From Rhodopirellula sp. (GTDB lineage: Bacteria > Planctomycetota > Planctomycetia > Pirellulales > Thermoguttaceae), in assembly GCA_012728855.1 (NCBI GenBank), contig JAAYEH010000100.1, forward strand, positions 1 through 52,743: 52,743 nt of DNA. The letters are read 5' to 3'. Shown one piece after another: positions 16,123-24,632 of the stretch. The notes beneath the pieces were generated by a model. That model was not told the DNA's origin and ran no database searches. It saw only the letters and a list, made by a program, of their open reading frames with translations. Made by a program: the position numbers and the translations under genes. Every line of letters begins with the position of its first letter. Position 1 is the first letter of the stretch.

Positions 16123-17570
16123 TCAAGGCGTTTTGGTTTCCACTCGCGTTTGCACGGCCCCAACGTCAATTGCAAAACGCGTGCCGGGGAAAACATTGTA
16201 CCGGGGAAATGCCTCACCGAGATAGACCCAAGTCGCCTCGGGCTGATGATGCACTTCGACAGGAGAGCCTTCGCCGATACTGGCACTCGTGACTCCGCCG
16301 TACGTTTCGATGCATACCGGCGTCCAACCGTTGGAGTTCAAGCTGCCGCAAGATTTCTCGACGCCGGCCGCGCAAAGCCACACTTGGCCGTCGCGGGCGA
16401 TGAGTCGCGCGGGATGGTTGAAGTCGCCGACGGTGCAAAGCGTCTGGCCGTCGCCTCGCTCGACTCGGAATCGGAAACGCAACGACACACGGTCGCCGCG
16501 GTCGCGATGGTTCTCGTCGATATCGACGCCGACCGATGCGTGATCGCGGAGCCGTAGAACCTGTCTACCGTCGACGTTAGCGACTTTGGAGCCGCCGCGG
16601 GACTCGGCTGTGGGCACGAGGAAGTCCCGCTGGAAGGCAGCCTCGTCGGCCGGATCCATCCAGAGGACAGGCTCGCTGGACGGCGCCGTCGCGGCGTCGA
16701 GCTTGGGTCGATTCAGTTCGCCGGCGAATTGATTGTAAAGCCAGCGGTGGTGTGCGGCGTTCAGCTTCGGACCGGCGTCTGGCATCCGGGCGACAGTCGC
16801 CACGTTTCGCCCAAGTCGTCGGTGTAGGCAACGGTGTTGATCTTCTCCATGCCCCACCAACTCGTGACGTTCTCCGGGGCGTCTGGAGACCGTTTGCCTC
16901 CGCCATAGAGCGAAACCGGGGCGAGCACGCGGCCCGACCGCAAACGGTAGAGATTCTGCGTCGCGGCGATGGAATATGGATTGCCGTCCACGCGCGGCAG
17001 GATCTCTCCGTCCCACATGAGACGCCGGTTAACCCACTTGCCGTCGGCGCGATTCAGCCGCGAGAAGTAGAGGCCGCGGAGATCCGGGGTGGCCGTGCCG
17101 CCGGGCCCGGTGAGATCATGGACGCTGCCTCCTTGGTTCCACAGCGCCCACAGTTCGCCGTCAACCAGACCGAGGTTCGCCTGCCACTGGTGCCCCTTGC
17201 CCTCGGGATAGCGGACCGGGTTCTCGCAATACTCCTCGTTGGAGAACAACCGCTCAATCGGTGTCCAACGGCGGCCGTCACGACTGGTGCTGAAGACGAT
17301 CCGTTGTCCGGGCGAGTGCTCGGCCACGGGGACATGGCTCCCCCAGAGGCAGAGCCAGCGGTCTTGGTACCAAGCAATCGTCGATCAATGGTTGTATTTG
17401 TGGGCGTGGCTGCGGGCGTCGATCACGGCATGACGCGTGATGGTCGGCTGGTAGACTTCGTAGGATCGCCAGCCTTCCGACGCCGAGGCCAAGGGCACGA
17501 TGGCAGTCGGCATGGGGCAGCAACACCAGATGGCGAAGACGGCCGTGCGAAGGGTCACTCTTGCATTCAT
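16123..17570 (-). pseudogene. decayed sialidase-like (BNR/Asp-box) secreted protein
   Basis: Joining three stretches on the minus strand gives about 480 residues. A signal peptide (start ATG 17570, MNARVTLRTAVFAIW) is followed by a propeller region with Asp boxes (SRDGRRWTP; TDDLGETWRL), then a C-terminal beta-rich module. Two lesions are seen. The first is an in-frame TGA at 17387-17385, between KYNH and STIAWYQDRW, where the reading frame clearly continues. The second is a frameshift near 16765-16790, where GCQTPV changes to the frame reading PKLNAAHHRW. Both halves keep gene-like codon use, so decay looks recent, although sequencing errors could explain one lesion. An intact copy would be a secreted exo-sialidase-like glycosidase. 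The 5' end lies 25 bases from a hairpin element. Confidence 0.75.
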
Positions 17571-17595
17571 TCCACCTTACCCCCGGTTGTCGCTA

Positions 17596-17696
17596 AGAGC
17601 CTATCCCAAAACCGCTGGGGACTGGCTCATTTTGCGGAGTCTTCGGAGCAAAATGTGCCTGTCCCCTTCTCTCGACGCGGTTTTGGGATAGGCTCT
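17596..17696. repeat. 101-bp palindromic element (REP/MITE-like) with nested inverted repeats
   Basis: The outer arms AGAGCCTATCCCAAAACCGC (17596-17615) and their exact complement (17677-17696) enclose a second pair. The inner pair is GGGGACTGGCTCATTTTGC (17617-17635) and GCAAAATGTGCCTGTCCCC (17648-17666), pairing with two mismatches. The whole can fold into one long hairpin. Its right arm overlaps the stop codon of the LVIVD gene, and its left arm lies 25 bases from the sialidase pseudogene start. The inner core recurs at 36876-36951. Confidence 0.85.
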
Positions 17697-19761
17697 AAGG
17701 CTTCTTGCCAACCTGCGGCCACACAACGAGCCCCTGGTATCCCGCAGGAATCAAGACGTTTCCATCATGCACGACGACCGGGCAGGGATGTTCGTCGAGT
17801 TGAAGTTCGGCCAGCAAGCGGGGCTTTTCGATTTGCGAAATATCGACCGCTTGCACCGTGCCCAGCACTCGATTGGAGAGAAAGAGAGTGTCGCCTTGGA
17901 TCGTCGGCTTGCCGTTCAAAGGATGCCCGGGGATGCCGTAAAAGGGGATCTTGTCCAGCGGACGTTTCTCGTCTCGCGGGATCACGGCGTACTTGCCTCG
18001 ATAAACCAGCAGTGCTTTGTCGTCGAGCACCGCCATGCCGTCCGTGAAACTGGCCCGCATGGCCAGGTGGTCGCCCGAGTAAACCGGTTTCGGGCCGCCG
18101 TAGAGATCGTACCAGCGATAGCCGCTGGCATGCCATAGGCATCCGGCGTAGCGATCAGCCAGCAGGCCGCGCACCAAGGCGTATGTGTAAAAAAGGCCGA
18201 GATGGCGATCCGTCAACACTAGAGCCGGCCGGAGCGGATTGCTCACGTCGACAACCTGCAGTTCGTTCTGGCCTACGTGCAGCAGGGTGTAACGACCGGG
18301 AGAAGGGACGACGACCTGAGCCACGCCGCCGCGCGCCGGACGATAACGGCCGGCGAGTTTCAGGAGGGCCTCTTCGTCGCGCCGGTAGATCGCAAGCCCG
18401 CCGGTGGATTCGGCCACGTAGGCAAAGTTGCCATGCACGGCCACGTCGCGGGCGAAGCCTTCGGCGGGGAAGACTTGCAGCCGACGGATCTCCGGCGAAA
18501 GCGCCACGGCGTGCAAACCCGCCGCGCCGGCGGCAACCAGGGCCGTATCTCCAAGCATCGCGAACCCGTAGACCTGCCCGTCCGGCTGGTAGACACGGTA
18601 GCGGGGATCCACTTGCGGCGCTGGCCGGGCCGGAATGGCGGGAGCCTGGTCCGGCTCCTTTTCCGGAACCCGTGCCATCCCTGTCGCGTCGACGACGTGC
18701 AGATCCGTCCAGGCGCCCGCCACGTAGAGCGTATCCTTCGCCAAGGCAATGCCTCCGACCGGCGCGGGCAGGCTCTCGCCCGTATCGAGCCCGTCGATCG
18801 TCCGCGGCACGGGCGCGAGCTGCCGGTGGCCGACGAAATGCGGTCGTTCGATGCGGGAAATATCGATGACGAAGACGCCGTTGTACGTGTCGCCCAGGAA
18901 AGCGAAGTCTCCGGCGACCATGACGTCCCACATATCCATGCCGATCCGATAGAAGGGAAGCGTCTTGATGCGAGAGACCAATACCGGTTTTACCGGATCG
19001 CCGACGTCAAAAATCTCCAGACCGTGTCCGGCACCGTACAGTGGCGATGCTTCGTCGCCGGTACGCCATCCTTTGGCATGATGGCCGGTAGCCACGAAGC
19101 AGTGCCTGCCGCGCAGGGCGACGCCGTCGCCGTAGCCGTCCAGCGGAGTCTTGGAGATCACGACGGGCCGGTACGGATCGCCGACGTCGCAGATCACCAG
19201 CTTCCGGCTGCCCCAGACGCCGGCGTAAAGAATTCCACCGCGTGCGACGACCGATTGCGCTTCGCCGGTGCGAATGGTACTCAGATGGACCGGCCGCCGG
19301 GGTTCCGAAATGTCGATCAGTTCGACACCCGCGGTGCGGCACGCGACATAAGCCACGTTGCCCGAAAGGGCGATTCCCGTGGCTAACTCGATGGTGTCAT
19401 AGTGGCAGAGCAGAGTCGGCGCGTCGGGCTTCTTGACGTCGACCACGAATAGCCCGTCTTCGCGTGCGGTCACGTAGGCCAGACGATCGCGGACTTCGAT
19501 CTGCCGTGTGTTGCCCAGGTCCCTCAGTTGCCCGACGATTCTTGGCGCGCGCGGGTCGGAAATGTCGGCCACATGCAGGTTGCCCTCGCCGATCACGTAG
19601 AGTGTGTCGCCCTCGGCCGCGGCGTCCATCGCACCGCCCAGTCCGAGACTCCGTGTGATAGGGAGTTCCGGGCCAAAATCGCGCCTCGTTTCTGCTGCCG
19701 CGGCCGCCGAAAGTCCACAAGACAATACGATCGCCAACGTCAGTCGTTGCATTGGTTGCAT
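17695..19761 (-). CDS. secreted LVIVD-repeat protein (beta-propeller)
   Basis: The 688-residue product has a signal peptide (QRLTLAIVLSCGLSAAAAA) and then many about 40-residue units of the LVIVD type: DTLYVIGEGNLHVADISDPRAP, LAYVTAREDGLFVVDVKKPDAP, VAYVACRTAGVELIDISEPRRP, and further degenerate ones to the C-terminus. Such repeats build one or two beta-propellers at the cell surface or in the periplasm; no enzymatic site is known for them. The start at ATG 19761 is chosen because the signal peptide begins there, although the frame is open further upstream. The stop codon is formed at the edge of the 101-bp hairpin element. It is probably monocistronic. Function unknown. Confidence 0.82.
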   Translation of the reverse strand: MQPMQRLTLAIVLSCGLSAAAAAETRRDFGPELPITRSLGLGGAMDAAAEGDTLYVIGEGNLHVADISDPRAPRIVGQLRDLGNTRQIEVRDRLAYVTAREDGLFVVDVKKPDAPTLLCHYDTIELATGIALSGNVAYVACRTAGVELIDISEPRRPVHLSTIRTGEAQSVVARGGILYAGVWGSRKLVICDVGDPYRPVVISKTPLDGYGDGVALRGRHCFVATGHHAKGWRTGDEASPLYGAGHGLEIFDVGDPVKPVLVSRIKTLPFYRIGMDMWDVMVAGDFAFLGDTYNGVFVIDISRIERPHFVGHRQLAPVPRTIDGLDTGESLPAPVGGIALAKDTLYVAGAWTDLHVVDATGMARVPEKEPDQAPAIPARPAPQVDPRYRVYQPDGQVYGFAMLGDTALVAAGAAGLHAVALSPEIRRLQVFPAEGFARDVAVHGNFAYVAESTGGLAIYRRDEEALLKLAGRYRPARGGVAQVVVPSPGRYTLLHVGQNELQVVDVSNPLRPALVLTDRHLGLFYTYALVRGLLADRYAGCLWHASGYRWYDLYGGPKPVYSGDHLAMRASFTDGMAVLDDKALLVYRGKYAVIPRDEKRPLDKIPFYGIPGHPLNGKPTIQGDTLFLSNRVLGTVQAVDISQIEKPRLLAELQLDEHPCPVVVHDGNVLIPAGYQGLVVWPQVGKKP

Positions 19762-19830
19762 CGTGAAATCACTCGAAGATGCGTTTGCTTGAGTTACCTT
19801 GGATTCCGGGAGCAGCACGACGGTCGTGTG

Positions 19831-19893
19831 GCACTGCTTGGAGTTGGACGGGTTGTCCACCGGCTTCGACGTCTCCACAACTCCGAGCAGTGC
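19831..19893. repeat. hairpin repeat 1 of a tandem pair
   Basis: GCACTGCTTGGAGTTG (19831-19846) pairs with CAACTCCGAGCAGTGC (19878-19893) with one mismatch across a 31-base loop. It lies upstream of the LVIVD gene, and its arm shares CACTGCTTG with the second hairpin. Confidence 0.75.
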
Positions 19894-19917
19894 AATGCTG
19901 TGAGCCGGGACGTTCCC

Positions 19918-19978
19918 CACTGCTTGTGATTGTGGTAAGTCCTACACAAGTGGAAAATCCATTCAATCACAAGCAGTG
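19918..19978. repeat. hairpin repeat 2 of a tandem pair
   Basis: CACTGCTTGTGATTG (19918-19932) pairs perfectly with CAATCACAAGCAGTG (19964-19978) across a 31-base loop. Arm length, loop length and the CACTGCTTG tip match the first hairpin, so the two form a BIME-like pair between two genes on the same strand. Confidence 0.78.
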
Positions 19979-20053
19979 CCACGCCAAAAGTCGGAATTCC
20001 GCAAGTCGTGCAAAGTCCACTCTACGAAACTGCGGCGGCGCGCCGCCGCAGGG

Positions 20054-21136
20054 TCATACCAGCGCTTCGCGATCCCGGGTGAGCTGCCGGCCGGCGTCGG
20101 GACACGTTGCTTTTTCGTGCTCCAGGCGTGCAATGCCGGCGGCGCCGAGGTATCCCGCGTCGCCGCCAAGGGTGGCGAAGTCGATCTTGGTCTTCTCGGC
20201 GAGCACGGGAAAGGTCCGACGGCGAAACTCTTGCTGGACGCGCCTGAGAAAGCGCCGTCCCAGCTTCGAATCGCGAACTCCGAACGTCATGGCACCGCCC
20301 AGGAGAACTCCGCTGGGATCGATCGTGTGAACCAGTGTTACAATGCCGACCCCGAGATAGCATGCAGTGTCCATGACGATCTGATCGGCCAATTCGTCGC
20401 CGGCTTCGGCCTCCTCCGCGACCAGCAACGGGGAGAGTGTCGCCCCGTGCGCTAATCGCTGCAAAAGGGAACTGGGTCGCCCGGAATCGAGCGCCTCTTG
20501 GGTCCGTTTGATGACGGCGTTGGCACTGGCGTAGGCTTCCAGATGCCCGCTATGGCCGCAAGGGCACATGCGAGCGTTGTCCCCAAAATCGATCACGATG
20601 TGCCCGCATTCGGTGCCGAACCCGTGCTCGCCCTCGATAATCAGGTTGCCGATGATGATCCCGCAGCCCACGCCGGTGCCCAGCGTCAAGAGGATCATGC
20701 TCTGAAACTCGCGGCCCGACCCGACCCAGAACTCGCCGTAGGCCGCCGCCGAGGCGTCGTTGACAAAGGCGACCGGCAGGCCGCTGTGTTCCGCCACTCG
20801 ATCGCGAATAGGAAACGCGCCCCAGCCGGGGAAATTCATCGGGTTGATCATAATGCCGGCAGGGATGTCAAGCGTGCCGGGCGAGCCGAGTCCGACCCGC
20901 GCCACCGCGGAAGGTTCCACCCGGGCGGTCTGGATCAATCGGCGCACCGCCTCGCCGATCCGTCGCGAGGCGTCCTCGGGGCCGGTTTGGACCTCCGTGT
21001 CGATTGAGTCCCAGGCGATGGTCAGGCCGCGATCGTCGACCAGCCCCAGCTTCACCGTCGTGCCTCCCAAATCGACACCGACGTAGAAAGGGGGCAGGCC
21101 ATCTTCCACTCGCACGAATTCACGCTGGCTCGCCAC
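20054..21136 (-). CDS. ROK-family sugar kinase (glucokinase-like)
   Basis: The 360-residue enzyme would phosphorylate a hexose, most often glucose, with ATP in the cytoplasm. It shows DLGGTTVKLGLVDD near residue 20 (phosphate 1), GLGSPGTLD, FVNDASAAAYGE with the catalytic Asp, LGTGVGCGIIIGN, and the ROK zinc region ECGHIVID followed by CPCGHSGHLEAYAS. In the usual zinc motif CxCGxxGCxE the third Cys is replaced by His here. A GTG at 21136 is preferred, because GGGAGG lies about 6 bases upstream; longer upstream frames add unrelated residues. The gene stands alone, with tandem hairpins beyond its 3' end. ROK proteins can also be repressors, but no helix-turn-helix precedes the kinase domain. 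Confidence 0.9.
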   Translation of the reverse strand: MASQREFVRVEDGLPPFYVGVDLGGTTVKLGLVDDRGLTIAWDSIDTEVQTGPEDASRRIGEAVRRLIQTARVEPSAVARVGLGSPGTLDIPAGIMINPMNFPGWGAFPIRDRVAEHSGLPVAFVNDASAAAYGEFWVGSGREFQSMILLTLGTGVGCGIIIGNLIIEGEHGFGTECGHIVIDFGDNARMCPCGHSGHLEAYASANAVIKRTQEALDSGRPSSLLQRLAHGATLSPLLVAEEAEAGDELADQIVMDTACYLGVGIVTLVHTIDPSGVLLGGAMTFGVRDSKLGRRFLRRVQQEFRRRTFPVLAEKTKIDFATLGGDAGYLGAAGIARLEHEKATCPDAGRQLTRDREALV

Positions 21137-21267
21137 GCGGCACCTCCCAATGGGGATCGCAAGATGGGTCTGATAGGCGAGACTAGTATAGTTCGCGCTA
21201 CGGGACAACGCAACGCGCTTGGGGCGTCAGCCGATCTTCCAGCCTTCGCGGTACGGCTTATGGATGT

Positions 21268-21498
21268 CTATTGATTGGCCTTGGGGCAATCGGTCGCTTG
21301 GAGGGCTTTCGCATCCAACTGAAGCTTCTCGCCGGTGCGGTAAGCTACGTTGCCGAGCAGGTTTCGCCCAATGAACTTGCCGGAGTAATCGAAGTTGCAG
21401 AGGGTGGGGGCGACGGTCTTACAGGCGTGGATCCACTCCTGATGTTGGCCCAACGACGGTGCGCAAGGCGATTCATGGGATGGCTCCTTATCGCTCAA
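21268..21498 (-). pseudogene. C-terminal remnant of a Gfo/Idh/MocA oxidoreductase
   Basis: The 76-residue stretch has the ending typical of secreted planctomycete Gfo/Idh/MocA proteins: HQEWIHACKTVAPTLCNFDY, then LLGNVAYRTGEKLQLDAK and KATDCPKA-like residues before the stop. The NAD-binding domain and the central part, about 350 residues, are absent, and upstream bases show no continuation in any frame. It is judged a leftover of a deleted gene for sugar or inositol oxidation. Confidence 0.7.
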
Positions 21499-21889
21499 TC
21501 CGATAGCGTGAGGGGTTGGAGCCTGTGCTTCTCATCGCTTCTCGCTCAGCGTGGCGGAGTCGCTAAGGGAAGACAAGCAACCCACGGCATACGCGTTCGT
21601 GCAACTGGACCTGCCCCCCTCCATTCTGGGGGAATCAGGTAGGGATTTTACCGACAAAATTTCCGCTTTTGGGTAGTTGCCAACGGATCGTTGGTTAGGT
21701 AGATTATGACCGGTCGATATCTTTCTTGCCATTGCGAGTGGTTGAATTGTACTTCAGAATGGGCGTTTCTCTGATGGATTGGAGTTGACCTCGCTATTGC
21801 CTCGGCCAATCGGATTGGCTTAGGAGCAAGCTTTCGCTTCAGCCCATCCCGTCATAAACCACTTTTTTGACCGTGGAGAGGGCATATCA
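21499..21889. other. gap without a gene
   Basis: No recognisable coding sequence is seen in these 391 bases. There is a short palindrome CCAACG-GAT-CGTTGG at 21679-21693. The region is more AT-rich than its neighbours and probably contains the promoter of the histidine kinase gene, which cannot be placed with confidence. Confidence 0.4.
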
Positions 21890-22681
21890 ATGCTTCTTCA
21901 GCGCCGTCGGATTCAAAAGGAGGTCTGCGATCGCCGTGACCGACTGGAGGAACTGGTCGGAGAACGGACGGCAGACCTCGCGCGGGAAATCGCCCAGCGC
22001 AAGCAGGCTCACGAGGCTTTGCAGGGGGATAGGGAACGGTTGCGGCAGGCTCTGGCTTTACAGGAAAAGGAGCGGCGACTGATTGCCTATGAGATCCACG
22101 ACGGACTGGCTCAGCAATTGGCGGCAGCGATCATGCAGCTCCAGTCGCTGCGGTCGTCCGCCACGAAGGCTTCGGCGGCTGTCCAACCGGGGCTCGATGT
22201 CGTTCAAAGGCTGCTGGAAGACGGTTTGAAGGAAACTCGCGGTTTGATCAACGGCCTGCGGCCTCCGGCACTCGACGAAGACGGTGTCGAGGCGGCGATC
22301 CGGGAACTGATCGCCAGGGACGGTTTCGGCGGGCAGGTCCGCATCGAACTTCATTGCGACATGGGAACGGTTCGTTTGGCGACGGTCTTGGAGAACGCGA
22401 TTTTCCGCATCGTCCAAGAGGGGCTAAGCAATGCCCGCCGTCATAGCCGGAGCGAGCGCGTGCGAATCGGCCTTGCTGCGAAAGACGGCATCGTCTCGAT
22501 CGAGATTCGCGACTGGGGCGTGGGATTCGATCCGGCCGGCGTGGGCGAGGACCATTTCGGCCTGGAAGGCATTCGGGAACGAGCGCGTCTGTTCGGCGGC
22601 GAGGCGGCGATTCGCAGCGCCGTGGGCAAGGGGACGCGGATCTTCGTGACGCTGCCCGTCGATGCATCGGTGCCCTGCTGA
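21890..22681 (+). CDS. NarL/DegS-type sensor histidine kinase lacking a sensor domain
   Basis: The 263-residue protein has an N-terminal coiled coil (about 10-60) and a HisKA_3 dimerisation domain with phospho-acceptor His70 in AYEIHDGLAQQL. It ends with an HATPase domain (N box EGLSNARRHS, G1 DWGVGFDP, G2 GLEGIRERA, G3 GKGTRIFV). In relatives this module follows PAS, GAF or membrane sensor regions. Here the sequence begins with the coiled coil right after GGAGAG and ATG at 21890, so the sensor part is missing or encoded elsewhere. No response regulator gene lies next to it; its partner would be a LuxR/NarL-family regulator. It faces the flagellar locus convergently with motB. Confidence 0.82.
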   Translation: MLLQRRRIQKEVCDRRDRLEELVGERTADLAREIAQRKQAHEALQGDRERLRQALALQEKERRLIAYEIHDGLAQQLAAAIMQLQSLRSSATKASAAVQPGLDVVQRLLEDGLKETRGLINGLRPPALDEDGVEAAIRELIARDGFGGQVRIELHCDMGTVRLATVLENAIFRIVQEGLSNARRHSRSERVRIGLAAKDGIVSIEIRDWGVGFDPAGVGEDHFGLEGIRERARLFGGEAAIRSAVGKGTRIFVTLPVDASVPC

Positions 22682-22742
22682 GAAGAAGTCAAGAGTCGAG
22701 AGTCCACGGTCAAGAGCCAAACCTCCCCGTGGCTCACGACTC

Positions 22743-23501
22743 TCAGTCGGCGTGGCTGCTGAATCGCTCTTGTTTTTCTGCTGGAGTTCCCTGCAAATCC
22801 TTCACCAGTTCATTGAGCAGCAGCACCTCGACGCGAGAGTTCTTTTTCTGAAGCTCCGGGTCGGCGCCGATGTGGACGGGCTCGTATTCACCCGCAACCG
22901 CGAGGCGGATCCGTTGCGGTTCGACGCCGAGTTTCACCAGTTCGTCCTTGACCTGGACACATCGTCCGTAGGCTAGATCCCAGTGGTTTTTGTAAGGGGC
23001 ATCGGGCGGGATGGGGGTTTTCGTCGTGTGGCCGCGGATCTCGATCTTCTGCGGCTTGCCGACGAGTTCTTCCGCGATTTGTTGGAGAGTGTCGATGCTC
23101 GCTTGGCTGAGATCGGTGGAGTCGTCGGGAAAAAAGACGGCTCCGCCAAGGGTGGCGTCCTCGGCTGGGCGGATTGCCCAGACGCGAGGGCTTTCGCCCA
23201 CGGGGGCCCGGACTTTGTCACCGCCTCGCATCGTGTCCATTCGCCGCGACCGGCCCATGCTGGCGAGTTTGGCCAGCGCGGAGTTCATGGGCATATTGGG
23301 TCCGGCGATAATGCTCGCCAGCGACTTGTCGTAGCCGAATTGCCGCCGCAGCGATTCCATGAGGGCCTTGCTCTCTTCTTCCTTGATTTCGCTCATGGAG
23401 AAAAGGAGCACGAAGAAGGTGAGCAAGAGCGACATCATGTCGCCGTAAGTAACCACCCATTCCGGCGCGCCGGCCGGTGCTTCCTCTTCGGGCAGGGCCA
23501 T
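22743..23501 (-). CDS. motB: flagellar motor stator protein MotB (OmpA-like)
   Basis: The 252-residue protein anchors the stator to peptidoglycan. A single transmembrane segment, TYGDMMSLLLTFFVLLFSMS, carries the proton-binding Asp21. The C-terminal OmpA/MotB domain starts near residue 110 (VFFPDDSTDLS) and contains KIEIRGHTT, LAYGRCVQVKDELV and SRVEVLLL. It follows motA after 2 bases, giving the usual motA-motB order. It is the last gene of the long flagellar run; the histidine kinase gene comes from the other side. Confidence 0.95.
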   Translation of the reverse strand: MALPEEEAPAGAPEWVVTYGDMMSLLLTFFVLLFSMSEIKEEESKALMESLRRQFGYDKSLASIIAGPNMPMNSALAKLASMGRSRRMDTMRGGDKVRAPVGESPRVWAIRPAEDATLGGAVFFPDDSTDLSQASIDTLQQIAEELVGKPQKIEIRGHTTKTPIPPDAPYKNHWDLAYGRCVQVKDELVKLGVEPQRIRLAVAGEYEPVHIGADPELQKKNSRVEVLLLNELVKDLQGTPAEKQERFSSHAD

Positions 23502-23503
23502 GG

Positions 23504-24280
23504 CTAAGCCGCCTCCCGGTTGACAGTTCGGAGTCGAGGCGGGATAAACGTGCTGAGTTTCTGTTCAATTACCCGGGGGTTTTCGCCCGATTGGATGCCC
23601 ATGATCCCGCGAACAACGATCTCCATCGCGGTGAGTTCCTCCTTGTTCAGAAAGGCAAGCTTCTCGGCGAAGGGCATGAGGATGCTGTTGGAAAGAATCG
23701 CGCCGTAGAGGGTGGTAATCAAGGCCACAGCCATGCCTGGTCCGAGGGCGTTGGGGTCGTCGAGTTGGCCGAGCATGAGGATCAGCCCCAAGAGCGTTCC
23801 GATCATGCCGTAGGCGGGAGCGAACTTCCCCAATTGGTCGATGAGGTTTTTGCCGTTGCGGTGGCGGGTAGCGACAGCGTCGATCTCGGTCCGCATGATG
23901 TCTTCGATGACCTCCGGGCGCGTGCCGTCGACGGCCATTTGAATTCCGAGGATGATGAAAGGGCTGGAGATCTCTTCGATGCGGCCCTCCAGGGCCAACA
24001 GCCCGTCGCGTCGCGCGGTTTCCGCCAGGGAGACAAGTTGTTCGATCAGTTGCCGGGTATCCTGTTGCTTGTTGATGAAGGCGACTTTGAGCACGCGCGG
24101 GATGCCGAAGAACGTCTTCAGGGGAGAGCAGGCCAGCGCGGCGGCCGTCGCGCCGCCAATGACGACCATGATCGACGGATAATCGAGGAACGCCCCGAAC
24201 GACGCTCCCGGGGAAATCAGAATGGCAATGGCCAGGAAGGCGAGGCCGAGTGAAAGTCCGATGACGGTCGCGATGTCCAT
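23504..24280 (-). CDS. motA: flagellar motor stator protein MotA
   Basis: The 258-residue inner-membrane protein forms the ion channel of the stator with MotB. Four transmembrane segments can be placed: residues about 6-24, 30-50, the pair around YGMIGTLLGLILMLGQL, and GMAVALITTLYGAILSNSI. The cytoplasmic loop between them (about 60-155) holds the charged residues that contact FliG. Spacing to flbD upstream is 3 bases, so translation is probably coupled. GGAAGGGG lies about 10 bases before the ATG. Ion specificity cannot be decided here. Confidence 0.95.
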   Translation of the reverse strand: MDIATVIGLSLGLAFLAIAILISPGASFGAFLDYPSIMVVIGGATAAALACSPLKTFFGIPRVLKVAFINKQQDTRQLIEQLVSLAETARRDGLLALEGRIEEISSPFIILGIQMAVDGTRPEVIEDIMRTEIDAVATRHRNGKNLIDQLGKFAPAYGMIGTLLGLILMLGQLDDPNALGPGMAVALITTLYGAILSNSILMPFAEKLAFLNKEELTAMEIVVRGIMGIQSGENPRVIEQKLSTFIPPRLRTVNREAA

Positions 24281-24283
24281 CGA

Positions 24284-24526
24284 TCACGCCCCTTCCGCAA
24301 TCCGTGGACGCGTAGCGCAGCCGTCGGGCGCCGCCGGAGCGGGGATGAGGTGCTTGGCCTGCTGATAGGCCACCGCCCGCCGCATCACCTCGTCCATCGA
24401 CTCGGCCACGACGAGTCGCTCACCGCCGGTGAGCGTGATAAAAGTGTCCGGGCGTGATTCCACGTACCGGATCAAGTCGGCATTGAGCACAAATACCTCG
24501 CCACTGAGATGGGTCAGTTTGATCAT
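24284..24526 (-). CDS. flbD: FlbD-family flagellar protein
   Basis: The 80-residue product matches the small FlbD family found between flgE and motA in many flagellar operons: MIKLTHLSGEVFVLNADLI, RYVESRPDTFITLTGG and VAESMDEVMRRAV. This is not the Caulobacter sigma54 regulator of the same name. The role is unclear; a contribution to swarming or motor assembly was proposed in other bacteria. The start at 24526 is chosen because MIKLTHL is the usual N-terminus; the frame is open further up but without similarity. Confidence 0.85.
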   Translation of the reverse strand: MIKLTHLSGEVFVLNADLIRYVESRPDTFITLTGGERLVVAESMDEVMRRAVAYQQAKHLIPAPAAPDGCATRPRIAEGA

Positions 24527-24632
24527 AACGGTTTCAGCGGCTTTGGAGGCCGTTTGGACCGCCTGCCATACGCTCGAACCGTCGATCGCTTGCCTGGCGG
24601 CCCTCGAAAACATAGCTCTGCCGGCGCTTGCG

